Shown piece by piece: positions 29,384 through 37,935 of a DNA stretch of 64,000 nucleotides. The notes beneath the pieces were generated by a model. That model did no database searches. It saw nothing but the letters and a program-made list of their open reading frames with translations, and was not told the DNA's origin. Each line of letters begins with the position of its first letter. Positions within the stretch are counted from its first letter, which is position 1. Position numbers and translations under genes: made by a program. Origin of the DNA: Massilia sp. HP4 (GTDB taxonomy: Bacteria; Pseudomonadota; Gammaproteobacteria; Burkholderiales; Burkholderiaceae_D); NCBI RefSeq assembly GCF_005222695.1, contig NZ_STGG01000012.1, positions 434,001 to 498,000 on the forward strand. Direction: 5' to 3'.

Positions 29384-30262
29384 ATGCTCAATACCGAAAC
29401 CCCTTCCCAGGCGCATGCCGCCCTCGACCAGTACCCGACCGTCGAACTGGTGAACGTCTTCGTCGACGACCAGTTCCAGGCCGTCGAGGCGGTGCGCAAA
29501 GCCGCGCCGCGCATCGCCGCCGCCGTCACCGCCGCGCTGCCGCGCATGGAAGCGGGCGGACGCCTGATCTACGTCGGCGCCGGCACCTCGGGCCGCCTCG
29601 GGGTGCTCGACAGCGTCGAGCTGTACCCGACCTTCTCCTGGCCGCACGGGCGCGCGGTGGCGCTACTGGCCGGCGGCAGCGATGCGATGTTCGTCGCGGT
29701 CGAAGGGGCGGAAGACGATTTCGAGCAGGGCGGCGCCGACCTGCGCGGCGTGAACGTGGGGCCGGACGACGTGGTGCTGGCGATTGCCGCATCCGGCGGC
29801 ACGCCCTATGTGCTGGGGGCGATCCAGGCCGCGCGCGCCGTCGGCGCGCTGACGGTGGGCTTTGCCAACAACCCGGATGCGCCGGTTACGCAGCAAGCCG
29901 AGATCGGCGTCACCCTGGACACCGGCCCCGAAGTCGTCTCGGGCAGCACGCGCCTGAAGGCCGGCACCTCGCAGAAGATCGCGCTGAACACCTTCTCGAG
30001 CGCGCTGATGGTCCGTTTGAACAAGGTCTACGGCAACCTGATGGTAGACTTGAAGGCTACCAATGCCAAACTGGTCAAGCGCGCGATCCGCCTCACCAGC
30101 TTCGCCACCGGCGCTGACGAGGAAGCCGCGCGGGCGGTGCTGGAGCAATGCGGATTCCACGTCAAGACCGCCATCGTGGCCTTGTCCAAGCAAACCAGTG
30201 TCGAGCAGGCGCAGGCGCTGCTGGAAGCGGCGCGCGGCAGCGTGCGCCAGGCGCTCGCCTGA
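29384..30262 (+). CDS. murQ: N-acetylmuramic acid 6-phosphate etherase MurQ
   Basis: SIS-domain lyase of 292 residues that cleaves the lactyl ether of MurNAc-6-P to GlcNAc-6-P and D-lactate in the cytoplasm. The signature GAGTSGRLGVLDSVELYPTFSW, AIAASGGTPYVLGA, and SGSTRLKAGTSQKIALNTFSS are clear, as is VKRAIRLTSFATGADEEAA near the end. The ATG at 29384 is used, because an earlier in-frame start at 29330 would overlap the promoter. It is the first gene of a probable seven-gene region (with gntR) for cell-wall sugar recovery. Confidence 0.95.
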   Translation: MLNTETPSQAHAALDQYPTVELVNVFVDDQFQAVEAVRKAAPRIAAAVTAALPRMEAGGRLIYVGAGTSGRLGVLDSVELYPTFSWPHGRAVALLAGGSDAMFVAVEGAEDDFEQGGADLRGVNVGPDDVVLAIAASGGTPYVLGAIQAARAVGALTVGFANNPDAPVTQQAEIGVTLDTGPEVVSGSTRLKAGTSQKIALNTFSSALMVRLNKVYGNLMVDLKATNAKLVKRAIRLTSFATGADEEAARAVLEQCGFHVKTAIVALSKQTSVEQAQALLEAARGSVRQALA

Positions 30263-30323
30263 GCGCGCCTTCCCGGCCCCCAGCCCTCACGGCACAAAAA
30301 AAGTTGTCGCACAACTGAGAGAC

Positions 30324-31589
30324 ATGCAGAAACCGCAAGCAAACCGCCCGTGGCTGTGGGTGCCGTCCCTGTACTTCGCCCAGGCCATTCCCTATGTCGT
30401 GGTGATGAACCTGACCGTCATCATGTACAAGGACATGGGGATCTCGAATTCCGACATCGCCTTCTATACCAGCCTGCTGTACCTGCCGTGGGTGATCAAG
30501 CCGCTGTGGTCGCCCATCGTCGACATGTTCGGCACCAAGCGCCGCTGGACCGTGCTGCTGCAGGTGGCGGTCGGCGCCTCGCTGGTCGCGGTCGGCACGG
30601 TATTGCATACGCCCGCCTTCTTCGCCGTAAGCCTGGCCGTCATGTGGATCATGGCGTTCAGCTCGGCCACCCACGATATCTCGGCCGACGGTTTCTACAT
30701 GCTGGGCCTGCGCCAGCAGCAGCAGGCCGCCTTCGTCGGCGTGCGCAGCACCTTCTATCGCCTCGCGACCCTGGTCGGACAAGGCCCGCTGGTGGTGCTG
30801 GCCGGTTACCTGGCGGTCAGCCTGGGCGACGTCAAGCAAGCCTGGGCGATCGTGTTCTACGTGCTGGCCGCGATCTTCTTCGCCGCCTTCGCCTGGCACC
30901 AGTTCGTGCTGCCGACCCCGCCTGACGACAAGGCCGTCCCATCCAGCAATAACCCGCTGCGCGACTTCTTCGGCACCTTCGCCGCCTTCTTCAAGAAGCG
31001 CGACATCTGGATGATCGTCGCCTTCATCCTGACTTTCCGCCTGGGCGAGGCCCAGTTGCTGAAACTCGTGGCGCCGTTCCTGAAAGACCCGGTCAGCGAA
31101 GGCGGCCTGGGGCTCACCACCGCCGAATATGGCATCGCCTACGGCACGGTCGGCATCATCGCCCTGACCCTGGGCGGCCTGGCCGGCGGCTGGCTGATCT
31201 CGCGCCTGGGGCTAAAGCGCTGCCTGTGGCTGATGGTGTTCGCGATCCACCTGCCAGACCTGGTGTTCGTGTACCTGTCGCAGACCCAGCCGACCGACCT
31301 GGTGACGGTGTCGGCCTTCCTGGCGCTCGAGCAGTTCGGCTACGGCTTCGGCTTTACCGCGATGATGATGTATATGATCATGGTGGCTGACGGTCCCAAT
31401 AAAACTGCGCACTACGCGATCTGCACCGGCCTGATGGCGCTGGGCATGATGGTGCCGGGCATGTGGAGCGGCGACCTGCAAGAGTATCTCGGCTACAAGC
31501 ACTTCTTCATCTGGACCTGCCTGGCGACGGTCCCCGCCTTCATCGTGGCGGCGCTGGTGAAGATCGATCCCGGGTTCGGGAAAAAATAA
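30324..31589 (+). CDS. AmpG-like MFS muropeptide permease
   Basis: Integral membrane protein of 421 residues with about 12 hydrophobic segments. It begins RPWLWVPSLYFAQAIPYVVVMNLTVIMYKDMG and contains YLPWVIKPLWSPIVD and ATHDISADGFYMLGL, the blocks typical of AmpG and related MFS proteins that import anhydromuropeptides from the periplasm. It lies 61 bp after murQ and 5 bp before the NagX-like gene. Specificity for GlcNAc-anhMurNAc peptides or for the free sugar is inferred from context. Confidence 0.85.
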   Translation: MQKPQANRPWLWVPSLYFAQAIPYVVVMNLTVIMYKDMGISNSDIAFYTSLLYLPWVIKPLWSPIVDMFGTKRRWTVLLQVAVGASLVAVGTVLHTPAFFAVSLAVMWIMAFSSATHDISADGFYMLGLRQQQQAAFVGVRSTFYRLATLVGQGPLVVLAGYLAVSLGDVKQAWAIVFYVLAAIFFAAFAWHQFVLPTPPDDKAVPSSNNPLRDFFGTFAAFFKKRDIWMIVAFILTFRLGEAQLLKLVAPFLKDPVSEGGLGLTTAEYGIAYGTVGIIALTLGGLAGGWLISRLGLKRCLWLMVFAIHLPDLVFVYLSQTQPTDLVTVSAFLALEQFGYGFGFTAMMMYMIMVADGPNKTAHYAICTGLMALGMMVPGMWSGDLQEYLGYKHFFIWTCLATVPAFIVAALVKIDPGFGKK

Positions 31590-31594
31590 GGGCC

Positions 31595-32737
31595 ATGGTC
31601 GACGCACCGGTGCGCCTGACATCGCTCGACGCCTTCCGCGGCTTCACCATCGCCGCGATGGTGCTCGTGAATAATCCGGGCGACTGGAGCCACCTGCATG
31701 CGCAGCTCGCGCATGCGGCCTGGCATGGCTGGACGTTCACCGACACGATCTTCCCGTTCTTCCTGTTCATCGGCGGCGTCGCGATGGCGCTGTCGCTGGG
31801 CCGCCTGGCCGCGGCTGGCGCCGATAAACCGCAACTGCTCGTCAAGCTCGCCAAACGCGCCTTTCTCATCTTCCTGATCGGCTTCCTGCTCAACCTGATC
31901 CCGCGTTTCGACTTCGAGACCGTGCGCATTCCCGGCGTGCTGCAGCGGATTGCGCTGTGCACGCTGCTGGCGGCGCCGCTGGTGGTCTACCTGACCTGGC
32001 GCGGCCAGGCGCTCGCCATTCTTGTGCTGCTGGCGCTGTACAGCGTGTCGATGCTGGCCGTGCCGGTTCCCGGCATCGGCGCCGGTGTGCTCGCGCCGGG
32101 CCAGGACTTCGGCGCCTGGATCGACCGCACGCTGATGGATGGCCACCTGTGGGTGCAGGCGAAGACCTGGGACCCGGAAGGCCTGGTCTCGACCCTGCCG
32201 GCCATGTGCAGCCTGCTGTTCGGGGCGCTGGCCGGCCGGCTGCTGTTGTCGCGACTGGCGCGCGGCGAGCAGGTCGTGTGGCTGATGCTGGCGGGCCTGG
32301 CCTGCCTGGCGCTGGGTTCCACCCTGGACGCCATCCTCATGCCGATCAATAAAAGCCTGTGGACGCCGTCGTACTGCCTGTTGATGACCGGCTGGGCGCT
32401 GCTGGCCTTCGGCGCCAGCTACTGGCTGCTCGATGCCGCGCCATCATCAGCACTGCGCGAACGCATGGCGCGCCTCTGCACGCCCTTCGTCATCTATGGC
32501 ATGAACGCGCTGTTCATCTTCGCTTTATCCGGCCTGGTCGCCAAGATGCTCGGCTTTATCAAGTTCACCCAAGCGGATGGCATCCAGCTCGCGCTCGGCC
32601 GACTCCTGTACGCGCCAATCGCGGCGCTGCCGCTGGACCCACGCAACACCTCATTACTGTACGCCATCGCCTTCAATGCCTGCATGTTCGCCATCGCCTG
32701 GTGGATGTGGCGGCGGCGCTGGTTCGTCAAAGTCTGA
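31595..32737 (+). CDS. NagX-like membrane acyltransferase (heparan-alpha-glucosaminide acetyltransferase family)
   Basis: Membrane protein of 380 residues with about ten hydrophobic segments. The N-terminus VRLTSLDAFRGFTIAAMVLVNNPGDW and the HGWTFTDTIFPFFLFIGGVAMALS block are diagnostic for the DUF5009/HGSNAT group. The His in that block is likely the acetyl-accepting residue. Members named NagX occur in GlcNAc-use clusters and are thought to transfer acetyl groups to amino sugars across the membrane. It starts 5 bp after the permease gene, so it belongs to the same operon. Precise activity is unproven. Confidence 0.8.
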   Translation: MVDAPVRLTSLDAFRGFTIAAMVLVNNPGDWSHLHAQLAHAAWHGWTFTDTIFPFFLFIGGVAMALSLGRLAAAGADKPQLLVKLAKRAFLIFLIGFLLNLIPRFDFETVRIPGVLQRIALCTLLAAPLVVYLTWRGQALAILVLLALYSVSMLAVPVPGIGAGVLAPGQDFGAWIDRTLMDGHLWVQAKTWDPEGLVSTLPAMCSLLFGALAGRLLLSRLARGEQVVWLMLAGLACLALGSTLDAILMPINKSLWTPSYCLLMTGWALLAFGASYWLLDAAPSSALRERMARLCTPFVIYGMNALFIFALSGLVAKMLGFIKFTQADGIQLALGRLLYAPIAALPLDPRNTSLLYAIAFNACMFAIAWWMWRRRWFVKV

Positions 32738-32757
32738 ACAGGATACAAGGAGCCATT

Positions 32758-34359
32758 TTGCTTCCCAATATGAACAAACGCGCTTTCACGCTCGGCCTGG
32801 CCAGCGCCTTCGCCCTCGGCGGCCTGCTCGCCGGCTGCGGCACCAAGCCGCTCACCCGCACCGTGCCGGTCGCGGAAACCAGTGGCGGCGACGATCCGCC
32901 GGCCGCGCCGCGCGAGCTGCGCGCGGCCTGGGTTTCGACCGTCGCCAATATCGACTGGCCGAGCAAACCCGGCCTGACCTCGGCCAGGCAGCAGCAAGAG
33001 GCCATCGCCATCCTCGACCGCGCCAAGGCACTGAACCTTAATGCCATCGTGCTGCAGGTGCGCCCGTCGGCCGACGCGATCTATCCATCGAAGATCGAGC
33101 CCTGGACCGAGTACCTGAGCGGCGCGCAGGGCAAGGGGCCGCAGCCGGCCTACGATCCGCTGAAATTCTGGATCGACCAGGCGCATGCGCGCGGCCTCGA
33201 GCTGCATGCCTGGTTCAACCCCTATCGCGCGCGCATGGATGCGGCGCGTTCGCAATCGGCGCCGAACCACATCACCAATGCCAATCCCGACGTCGTCAAG
33301 CGCTATGGCAAGTTCATGTGGATGGACCCGGGCGAGCCGGCGGCCGCCAAGCAGACCATGGACGTGATCCTCGACGTCGTGCGCCGCTACGACATCGACG
33401 GCGTGCACATCGACGATTACTTCTATCCCTACCCGATCGAGGCCACGCCGGCGGTGGCCGGCAATGCCGCGGCGCTGGACGGGCGCACCGCCAAGGCCGA
33501 ACTGGACTTCCCGGACGATCCGGCCTGGCAGCGTTATCTGACCAGCGGCGGCCAGCTCGAGCGCGCCGACTGGCGCCGCGACAATGTGAATCGGCTGATC
33601 GAGGCCATGTACAAGGGTATCCACGCCGAGAAGAGCTGGGTGCGCTTCGGCATCAGTCCCTTCGGCCTGGGCCGCCCGGATCGCCGTCCGCCCGGCATCG
33701 TTGGCTTCTCGCAATACGACAAGCTGTACGCCGACGCCGAGCTGTGGCTCGAGAAGGGTTGGCTCGACTACTTCGTGCCGCAGCTGTACTGGCCGATCAA
33801 GGGGCCGGCCCAGGCCTATGACGTGCTGCTCGATTACTGGATCGGCCAGAACCCGATGGGCCGCCACATCTGGCCCGGCCTGTTCACCAGCCGCATCGGC
33901 GCGCCGACCCGCGACTACCAGCCCGACGAAGTGCTGCAGCAGGTCAGCGTGACCCGTTCGCGTCCGCGCGCCACCGGCCACATCCACTTCAGCATGGTGG
34001 CCCTGATGCAGAACCGCAAGGGCATCAGCGACCAGCTGCGCGCGAGCCGCTACACGGGCCAGGCGCTGGTGCCGGCCACGCCGTGGCTGGGCAGCGCGCG
34101 TCCCGGTACGCCCGCGATCAAGGCCACGCGCGGGGCGAAATCGGTCGACCTGAGCCTGAAGGCGGGCAAGGGCAATGCGCTGTACGCGATCTGGGCCCGC
34201 CACGGCGGCGAATGGCGCTTTGCCGTGGCGCCGGCCGCGCGCGCGACCTGGACGGTGTCGGACGACGACCGCCTCGGCCCGGCCGAGATCGTCGTGGTGA
34301 GCGCGGTCGACCGCCTCGGCAACGAGGGTGAGCGCGTGCGTGTGTGGTCGAAACCATAA
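32758..34359 (+). CDS. DigH-like glycoside hydrolase lipoprotein (GHL10/DUF187)
   Basis: Lipoprotein of about 533 residues with lipobox LLAGC. The catalytic barrel (about 50-370) contains RAAWVSTVANIDWPSKPGL, NAIVLQVRPSADAIYPS, LELHAWFNPYRA, and DIDGVHIDDYFYPYP, the hallmark of the FenI/YngK/DigH group. E. coli DigH cleaves peptide-free peptidoglycan glycan strands. A small beta domain follows (about 440-530). The start is likely TTG 32758, because AAGGAG ends 5 nt before it. The in-frame ATG 32770 is 17 nt away from that site. In the operon it would release glycan pieces for the permease and kinase. Confidence 0.85.
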   Translation: MLPNMNKRAFTLGLASAFALGGLLAGCGTKPLTRTVPVAETSGGDDPPAAPRELRAAWVSTVANIDWPSKPGLTSARQQQEAIAILDRAKALNLNAIVLQVRPSADAIYPSKIEPWTEYLSGAQGKGPQPAYDPLKFWIDQAHARGLELHAWFNPYRARMDAARSQSAPNHITNANPDVVKRYGKFMWMDPGEPAAAKQTMDVILDVVRRYDIDGVHIDDYFYPYPIEATPAVAGNAAALDGRTAKAELDFPDDPAWQRYLTSGGQLERADWRRDNVNRLIEAMYKGIHAEKSWVRFGISPFGLGRPDRRPPGIVGFSQYDKLYADAELWLEKGWLDYFVPQLYWPIKGPAQAYDVLLDYWIGQNPMGRHIWPGLFTSRIGAPTRDYQPDEVLQQVSVTRSRPRATGHIHFSMVALMQNRKGISDQLRASRYTGQALVPATPWLGSARPGTPAIKATRGAKSVDLSLKAGKGNALYAIWARHGGEWRFAVAPAARATWTVSDDDRLGPAEIVVVSAVDRLGNEGERVRVWSKP

Positions 34360-34377
34360 TGCAGGTAGCATCCCGGT

Positions 34378-35301
34378 ATGCCGACTGATCGAGACAATTT
34401 GCGCAAGGCAGGCTTTGGACCCGGCCTGGGCATCGACGCCGGCGGCACCCAGACCCGCTGGGCGCTGGCGGCGCCGGGCGGCGCCATCCTGGCCGAGGGC
34501 ATGGTCGCCGGGCTGTCGGCCTTGCAGATGGCCACGCCCCACGGCCGCGAAGCCGTGCGCACCACCTTCGAGGAGCTGGCGGCGGCGGTATTGCAGTACG
34601 CGAATCCGGTGCGGGTGCAGGCTGGCCTGACGGGCTTTGGCGGCGACGGCGAACTGCTGCAGGGCTGGCTGGCGGCACTGCTCGGGGTGGCGCCGAGCGC
34701 GGTCGTCCTGTGCAACGACATCGAGATCGCCTACCGCGCCAGCTTCGCGCCGGGAGAGGGCTACCTGGTGTATGCCGGCACCGGCTCGATCGGCGCCTTC
34801 ATCGACGAACAGCATGTCTTCCACCGCGCCGGCGGCCGCGGCGTGGTGCTGGACGATGGCGGCGGCGGCTTCTGGATCGCGCGCGAGGCGCTGCGCCATA
34901 TCTGGCGCAACGAAGACGAACGGCCCGGCTGCTGGCAGGATTCGCCGATGGCGCACGCCGTGTTCGAGCACATCGGCGGCGCGGACTGGGCCCAGTCGCG
35001 CCAGTTCATCTATCACAGCGAGCGCGGGACGGTCGGCAAGCTGGCGCTGGCCGTCGCCGCCAGCGCTGACCGCGATCCGGCGGCGCATGCCATCCTGGTC
35101 GACGCGGGCCGCGAACTGGCGCGCCTGGCGTCGGCGCTGATTGCGCGCTTCGGTCTGCGCCCCGTGGCGCTGGCCGGCCGCGCCGCCGAGCTGCATCCCG
35201 TCATCGCCGAGACCATGCGTGCGGCGCTGCCTGCCGCTACCGCCTTCAGCCGCACCGGCATGCGCGCCCACCACGCCGCCGCACGGCTGGCGCTGGCCTG
35301 A
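34378..35301 (+). CDS. BadF/BadG/BcrA/BcrD-family amino-sugar kinase
   Basis: ASKHA-fold kinase of 307 residues. Phosphate-1 motif GIDAGGTQTRWAL (about 17-29), GLTGFGGDGE, and phosphate-2 YAGTGSIGAF (about 130-139) with GGRGVVLDDGGGGFWIA are visible. Family members phosphorylate GlcNAc and, in clostridial MurK, MurNAc. In an operon with MurQ, whose substrate is MurNAc-6-P, a MurNAc/GlcNAc kinase is the best guess. No AnmK is seen in the window, so this enzyme may replace it. Confidence 0.82.
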   Translation: MPTDRDNLRKAGFGPGLGIDAGGTQTRWALAAPGGAILAEGMVAGLSALQMATPHGREAVRTTFEELAAAVLQYANPVRVQAGLTGFGGDGELLQGWLAALLGVAPSAVVLCNDIEIAYRASFAPGEGYLVYAGTGSIGAFIDEQHVFHRAGGRGVVLDDGGGGFWIAREALRHIWRNEDERPGCWQDSPMAHAVFEHIGGADWAQSRQFIYHSERGTVGKLALAVAASADRDPAAHAILVDAGRELARLASALIARFGLRPVALAGRAAELHPVIAETMRAALPAATAFSRTGMRAHHAAARLALA

Positions 35302-35329
35302 ACAACAAGAACCCACCGAGGAGAACACC

Positions 35330-36322
35330 ATGAAATCGATCGCCGCCTTACTTGCCCTGACCGTGCTGGCGGGCTGCTCCACCACCCCGCGCTACGACAC
35401 CACTTATGACGCGAAAGGCCAGTCGAGCCGGGCGCGCTTCCTGGTGCTGCACTACACGGTGGCCAACACGCCAGCCTCGATCAAGATCCTGACCGAGAAA
35501 GAGGTCAGCTCGCACTACCTGCTGACCGACGAGGCGACGCCCAGGATCTACCGCCTGGTCGACGAGAACCGCTCGGCATGGCATGCGGGTAACTCGAGCT
35601 GGAAGAACTACACCCAGCTGAACAACAGCTCGATCGGCATCGAGATCGTCAACGCCGGCTGGAAAGATACGCCAACGGGCCGCGTCTACGCGCCGTTTCC
35701 GCAGTCGCAGGTCGACGCCCTGGTCCCGCTGGTGAAGGACATCGTCCAGCGCCACGGCATCGCACCCGAGAACGTGCTGGGCCACAGCGATATCGCGCCC
35801 TTGAGGAAGCAAGACCCGGGTCCGCAATTCCCGTGGCAGCGCCTGGCGCAAGAGGGCCTGGTCTTGTGGCCCGACGCCACCCGCGTGGCGGCCGTGCGCC
35901 CCGCCTTCGATGCCCTGCTGCCCGACGTCGCCTGGTTCCAGCGCAAGCTGGCCATGCATGGTTTCGGCCTGGTGCAGAGCGGCGTATACGATGAAGCGAC
36001 CCGCACCACCCTGGCCGCCTTCCAGATGAAATACCGCCCGCTCGATATCGCCGGCAATCCGGACGCCGAGACGGCCTCGCTGCTGGAAGTGCTGACCACG
36101 CCGGCCGGCACGCCGCCGCCGCCGATGCCGGTCATCCCGGCGGTGCCGGCGCAGCCGCAGCCGCAGCCATGGCCGCCGGCACCGGCCCCGACGCCAGTGC
36201 CAATGCCAGTACCGGCGCCCGTACCGGCCCCGGAGCCGCTGCCGGGTGCGCTGGAAAACATCCCGCCGACCGCGCCGGTGCCGTCGCCGGTGCCCGCCAC
36301 GCCGCCGGTGAACACGCCGTGA
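35330..36322 (+). CDS. AmiD/AmpDh2-like N-acetylmuramoyl-L-alanine amidase lipoprotein
   Basis: Lipoprotein of 330 residues, lipobox LAGC (Cys16). The amidase_2 domain (about 35-200) has the zinc ligands in VLHYTVANTP and LGHSDIAPLRKQDPGPQFPW, and SSHYLLTDEATPRIYRLVDENRSAWHAG between them. A peptidoglycan-binding-1-like domain follows (about 205-265). The last 65 residues are a Pro-rich tail rich in PVPAP and PQPQP. It cleaves the MurNAc-L-Ala bond in the periplasm, freeing sugars for the rest of the operon. A GAGGAG site precedes the ATG. Confidence 0.9.
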   Translation: MKSIAALLALTVLAGCSTTPRYDTTYDAKGQSSRARFLVLHYTVANTPASIKILTEKEVSSHYLLTDEATPRIYRLVDENRSAWHAGNSSWKNYTQLNNSSIGIEIVNAGWKDTPTGRVYAPFPQSQVDALVPLVKDIVQRHGIAPENVLGHSDIAPLRKQDPGPQFPWQRLAQEGLVLWPDATRVAAVRPAFDALLPDVAWFQRKLAMHGFGLVQSGVYDEATRTTLAAFQMKYRPLDIAGNPDAETASLLEVLTTPAGTPPPPMPVIPAVPAQPQPQPWPPAPAPTPVPMPVPAPVPAPEPLPGALENIPPTAPVPSPVPATPPVNTP

Positions 36323-36360
36323 CCCATCGCCGTACAGCAATTTTCGCTGTATCCTTCGCC

Positions 36361-36393
36361 AATCCGCCCTGTGCGTATGCGGGGCGGGTTTTT
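36361..36393 (+). terminator. Terminator of the murQ operon
   Basis: Stem AATCCGCCC/GGGCGGGTT with one G.T pair (36361-36369 and 36382-36390), 12-nt loop, then TTT. It separates the amidase gene from the LysR gene. Confidence 0.7.
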
Positions 36394-36409
36394 ACTGAAG
36401 GGTAAAGCA

Positions 36410-37309
36410 ATGCGTCTGCGTCATATCGAGGTGTTCCACGCCATCATGCAAGTCGGCACCATCAGCGGCGCCGCCCAGGTGCTGCATATCTCCCAGCCGG
36501 CGGTGACCAAGGTACTGCAGCATGCCGAGCTGCAGCTGGGCATGCCGCTGTTCGAGCGGGTGCGCGGCAAGCTGTATCCCAAGCCCGAGGCGCACCGCCT
36601 GTTCGCCGAAACCGAGAAACTGAACCGCGACCTGCAGGGCATCCGGCGCCTGGCCGCGAGCCTCAAGGGCCGCGCGGTCGAGACCGTGCGCCTGGTGTCG
36701 ACGCCGACCATCGCGGTCAGTGTGCTGCCGGTCGGAATGACGGCCTGGCGCCGCGACTTTCCCGAGACCCGTTGCGAACTGGCCACACATCACACCAGCG
36801 AAATCGTCAACGCGCTGCGCCTGGGCGAAGCCGACCTCGCCCTGTCGCTGCAGGATCCGCGCCACCCCGGCATCGTGGCCGAGCCGATCGCCCACGGCTT
36901 GCTGACCGTGGTCGCCCCGAGCGGCACCTGGAGCGCAGAAGAATGCAAGAGGCCGATCTCGGCCGAAGACCTGAGCGGCGAACTGATCGGCCTGGCCGAC
37001 CGCGATCCGCTGGGCGAGATGGTGGTGGCGGCCTGCGAGGCGCAGGGCGTGCAGCCGGTGTTTCGCACCGTGGTGCAGACTTACCAGATCGCCCGCTCGC
37101 TGGTCGAAGCCGGCGCCGGCACGGCGATCCTCGATCCCTTCACAGCCGCCTCGGCCGCGCCCAACAAGGTGCAGTGCCGCCAGTGGTCGCCGTCGATCCC
37201 GGTGCACCTGTACCTGCTCACCGCCAGCCATTCGCCCTTGTCGCACGGGGCGCGCGAGCTGGCCAACTGCATCGGCGCGACCGCGCGCGCCTGTCTTGAA
37301 ACCACGTAA
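36410..37309 (+). CDS. LysR-family transcriptional regulator
   Basis: Regulator of 299 residues. The winged HTH (about 1-60) is MRLRHIEVFHAIMQVGTISGAAQVL followed by SQPAVTKVLQHAE, and a type 2 periplasmic-binding effector domain follows (about 90-290). The ATG 36410 fits the family start. Its stop codon is directly followed by the ddpX start (TAAATG), so the two are co-translated, and the regulator probably responds to a compound handled by the dipeptidase. Confidence 0.9.
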   Translation: MRLRHIEVFHAIMQVGTISGAAQVLHISQPAVTKVLQHAELQLGMPLFERVRGKLYPKPEAHRLFAETEKLNRDLQGIRRLAASLKGRAVETVRLVSTPTIAVSVLPVGMTAWRRDFPETRCELATHHTSEIVNALRLGEADLALSLQDPRHPGIVAEPIAHGLLTVVAPSGTWSAEECKRPISAEDLSGELIGLADRDPLGEMVVAACEAQGVQPVFRTVVQTYQIARSLVEAGAGTAILDPFTAASAAPNKVQCRQWSPSIPVHLYLLTASHSPLSHGARELANCIGATARACLETT

Positions 37310-37921
37310 ATGAACCTTACCCTCGCCAGCGAGGACATCGCCGCCAGCCCGGATTTCCGCCATTTGAACAGCATCGCCGGCATCCGGGTCGACCTGCGCT
37401 ATGCCACGCCCAACAACTTCGTCGGGCGCGACCTGTATTCGCCGTATGACTGCGCCTGGTTGCACGTCGAAGCAGCGGCGGCGCTGGAACGCGTGGTGGC
37501 CTGGCTGGCGTCGCGCCGCCCCGACCTGACGCCGCTGGTGCTCGACGCACTGCGTCCCCAGCGCGTGCAGCAGCAATTGTGGGATGCGCTCGAGGGCACC
37601 GAGCTGCGGCTGTACCTCGCCAATCCGGTGCGCGGCTCGATCCATTCGTATGGGATGGCGCTCGACCTCACCCTGGTCGATGCCGACGGCGTCGAACTGG
37701 ACATGGGCACCGGCTTCGACGACATGACCGAGCTGTCGCACCCGGCGCTCGAAGAGGGCTTCGTGCTGGCCGGTGAGCTCAGCGAACAGCAGCTGGCCAA
37801 CCGCCGCCTGCTGCGCGAAGCGATGCTGCAGGCGGGCTTCCTGGGCATCAATACCGAGTGGTGGCACTTCGACTGCGGCGACCGCGAGCTGGTGCGCCGC
37901 ACGTTCCGGCGGGTGCTATAG
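37310..37921 (+). CDS. ddpX: D-alanyl-D-alanine dipeptidase (DdpX/VanX family)
   Basis: Zinc dipeptidase of the M15D family, 203 residues, which hydrolyses D-Ala-D-Ala. Zinc ligands are His and Asp in SIHSYGMALDLTLVD and His in EWWHFDCGD. The catalytic Glu is the E of TEWWHF, and Arg in LDALRPQRVQ is the VanX stabilising Arg. It starts directly at the lysR stop. No VanA/VanH ligase or dehydrogenase is present, so this is a nutritional or recycling DdpX rather than vancomycin resistance. The product D-Ala could feed the DadA-like enzyme at 25.8 kb. Confidence 0.92.
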   Translation: MNLTLASEDIAASPDFRHLNSIAGIRVDLRYATPNNFVGRDLYSPYDCAWLHVEAAAALERVVAWLASRRPDLTPLVLDALRPQRVQQQLWDALEGTELRLYLANPVRGSIHSYGMALDLTLVDADGVELDMGTGFDDMTELSHPALEEGFVLAGELSEQQLANRRLLREAMLQAGFLGINTEWWHFDCGDRELVRRTFRRVL

Positions 37922-37935
37922 CCGCATAAGACCGG

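Noticed and set aside
36120..36320. Pro-rich stretch at the end of the amidase as a tandem DNA repeat
   Set aside because: The CCGGTGCC-like runs follow from encoding Pro/Val/Ala. There is no fixed unit length.
37310..37921. Vancomycin-resistance gene vanX
   Set aside because: The protein is a VanX-type dipeptidase, but no vanH, vanA or vanRS neighbours exist and the host is Gram-negative. A nutritional DdpX role fits better.
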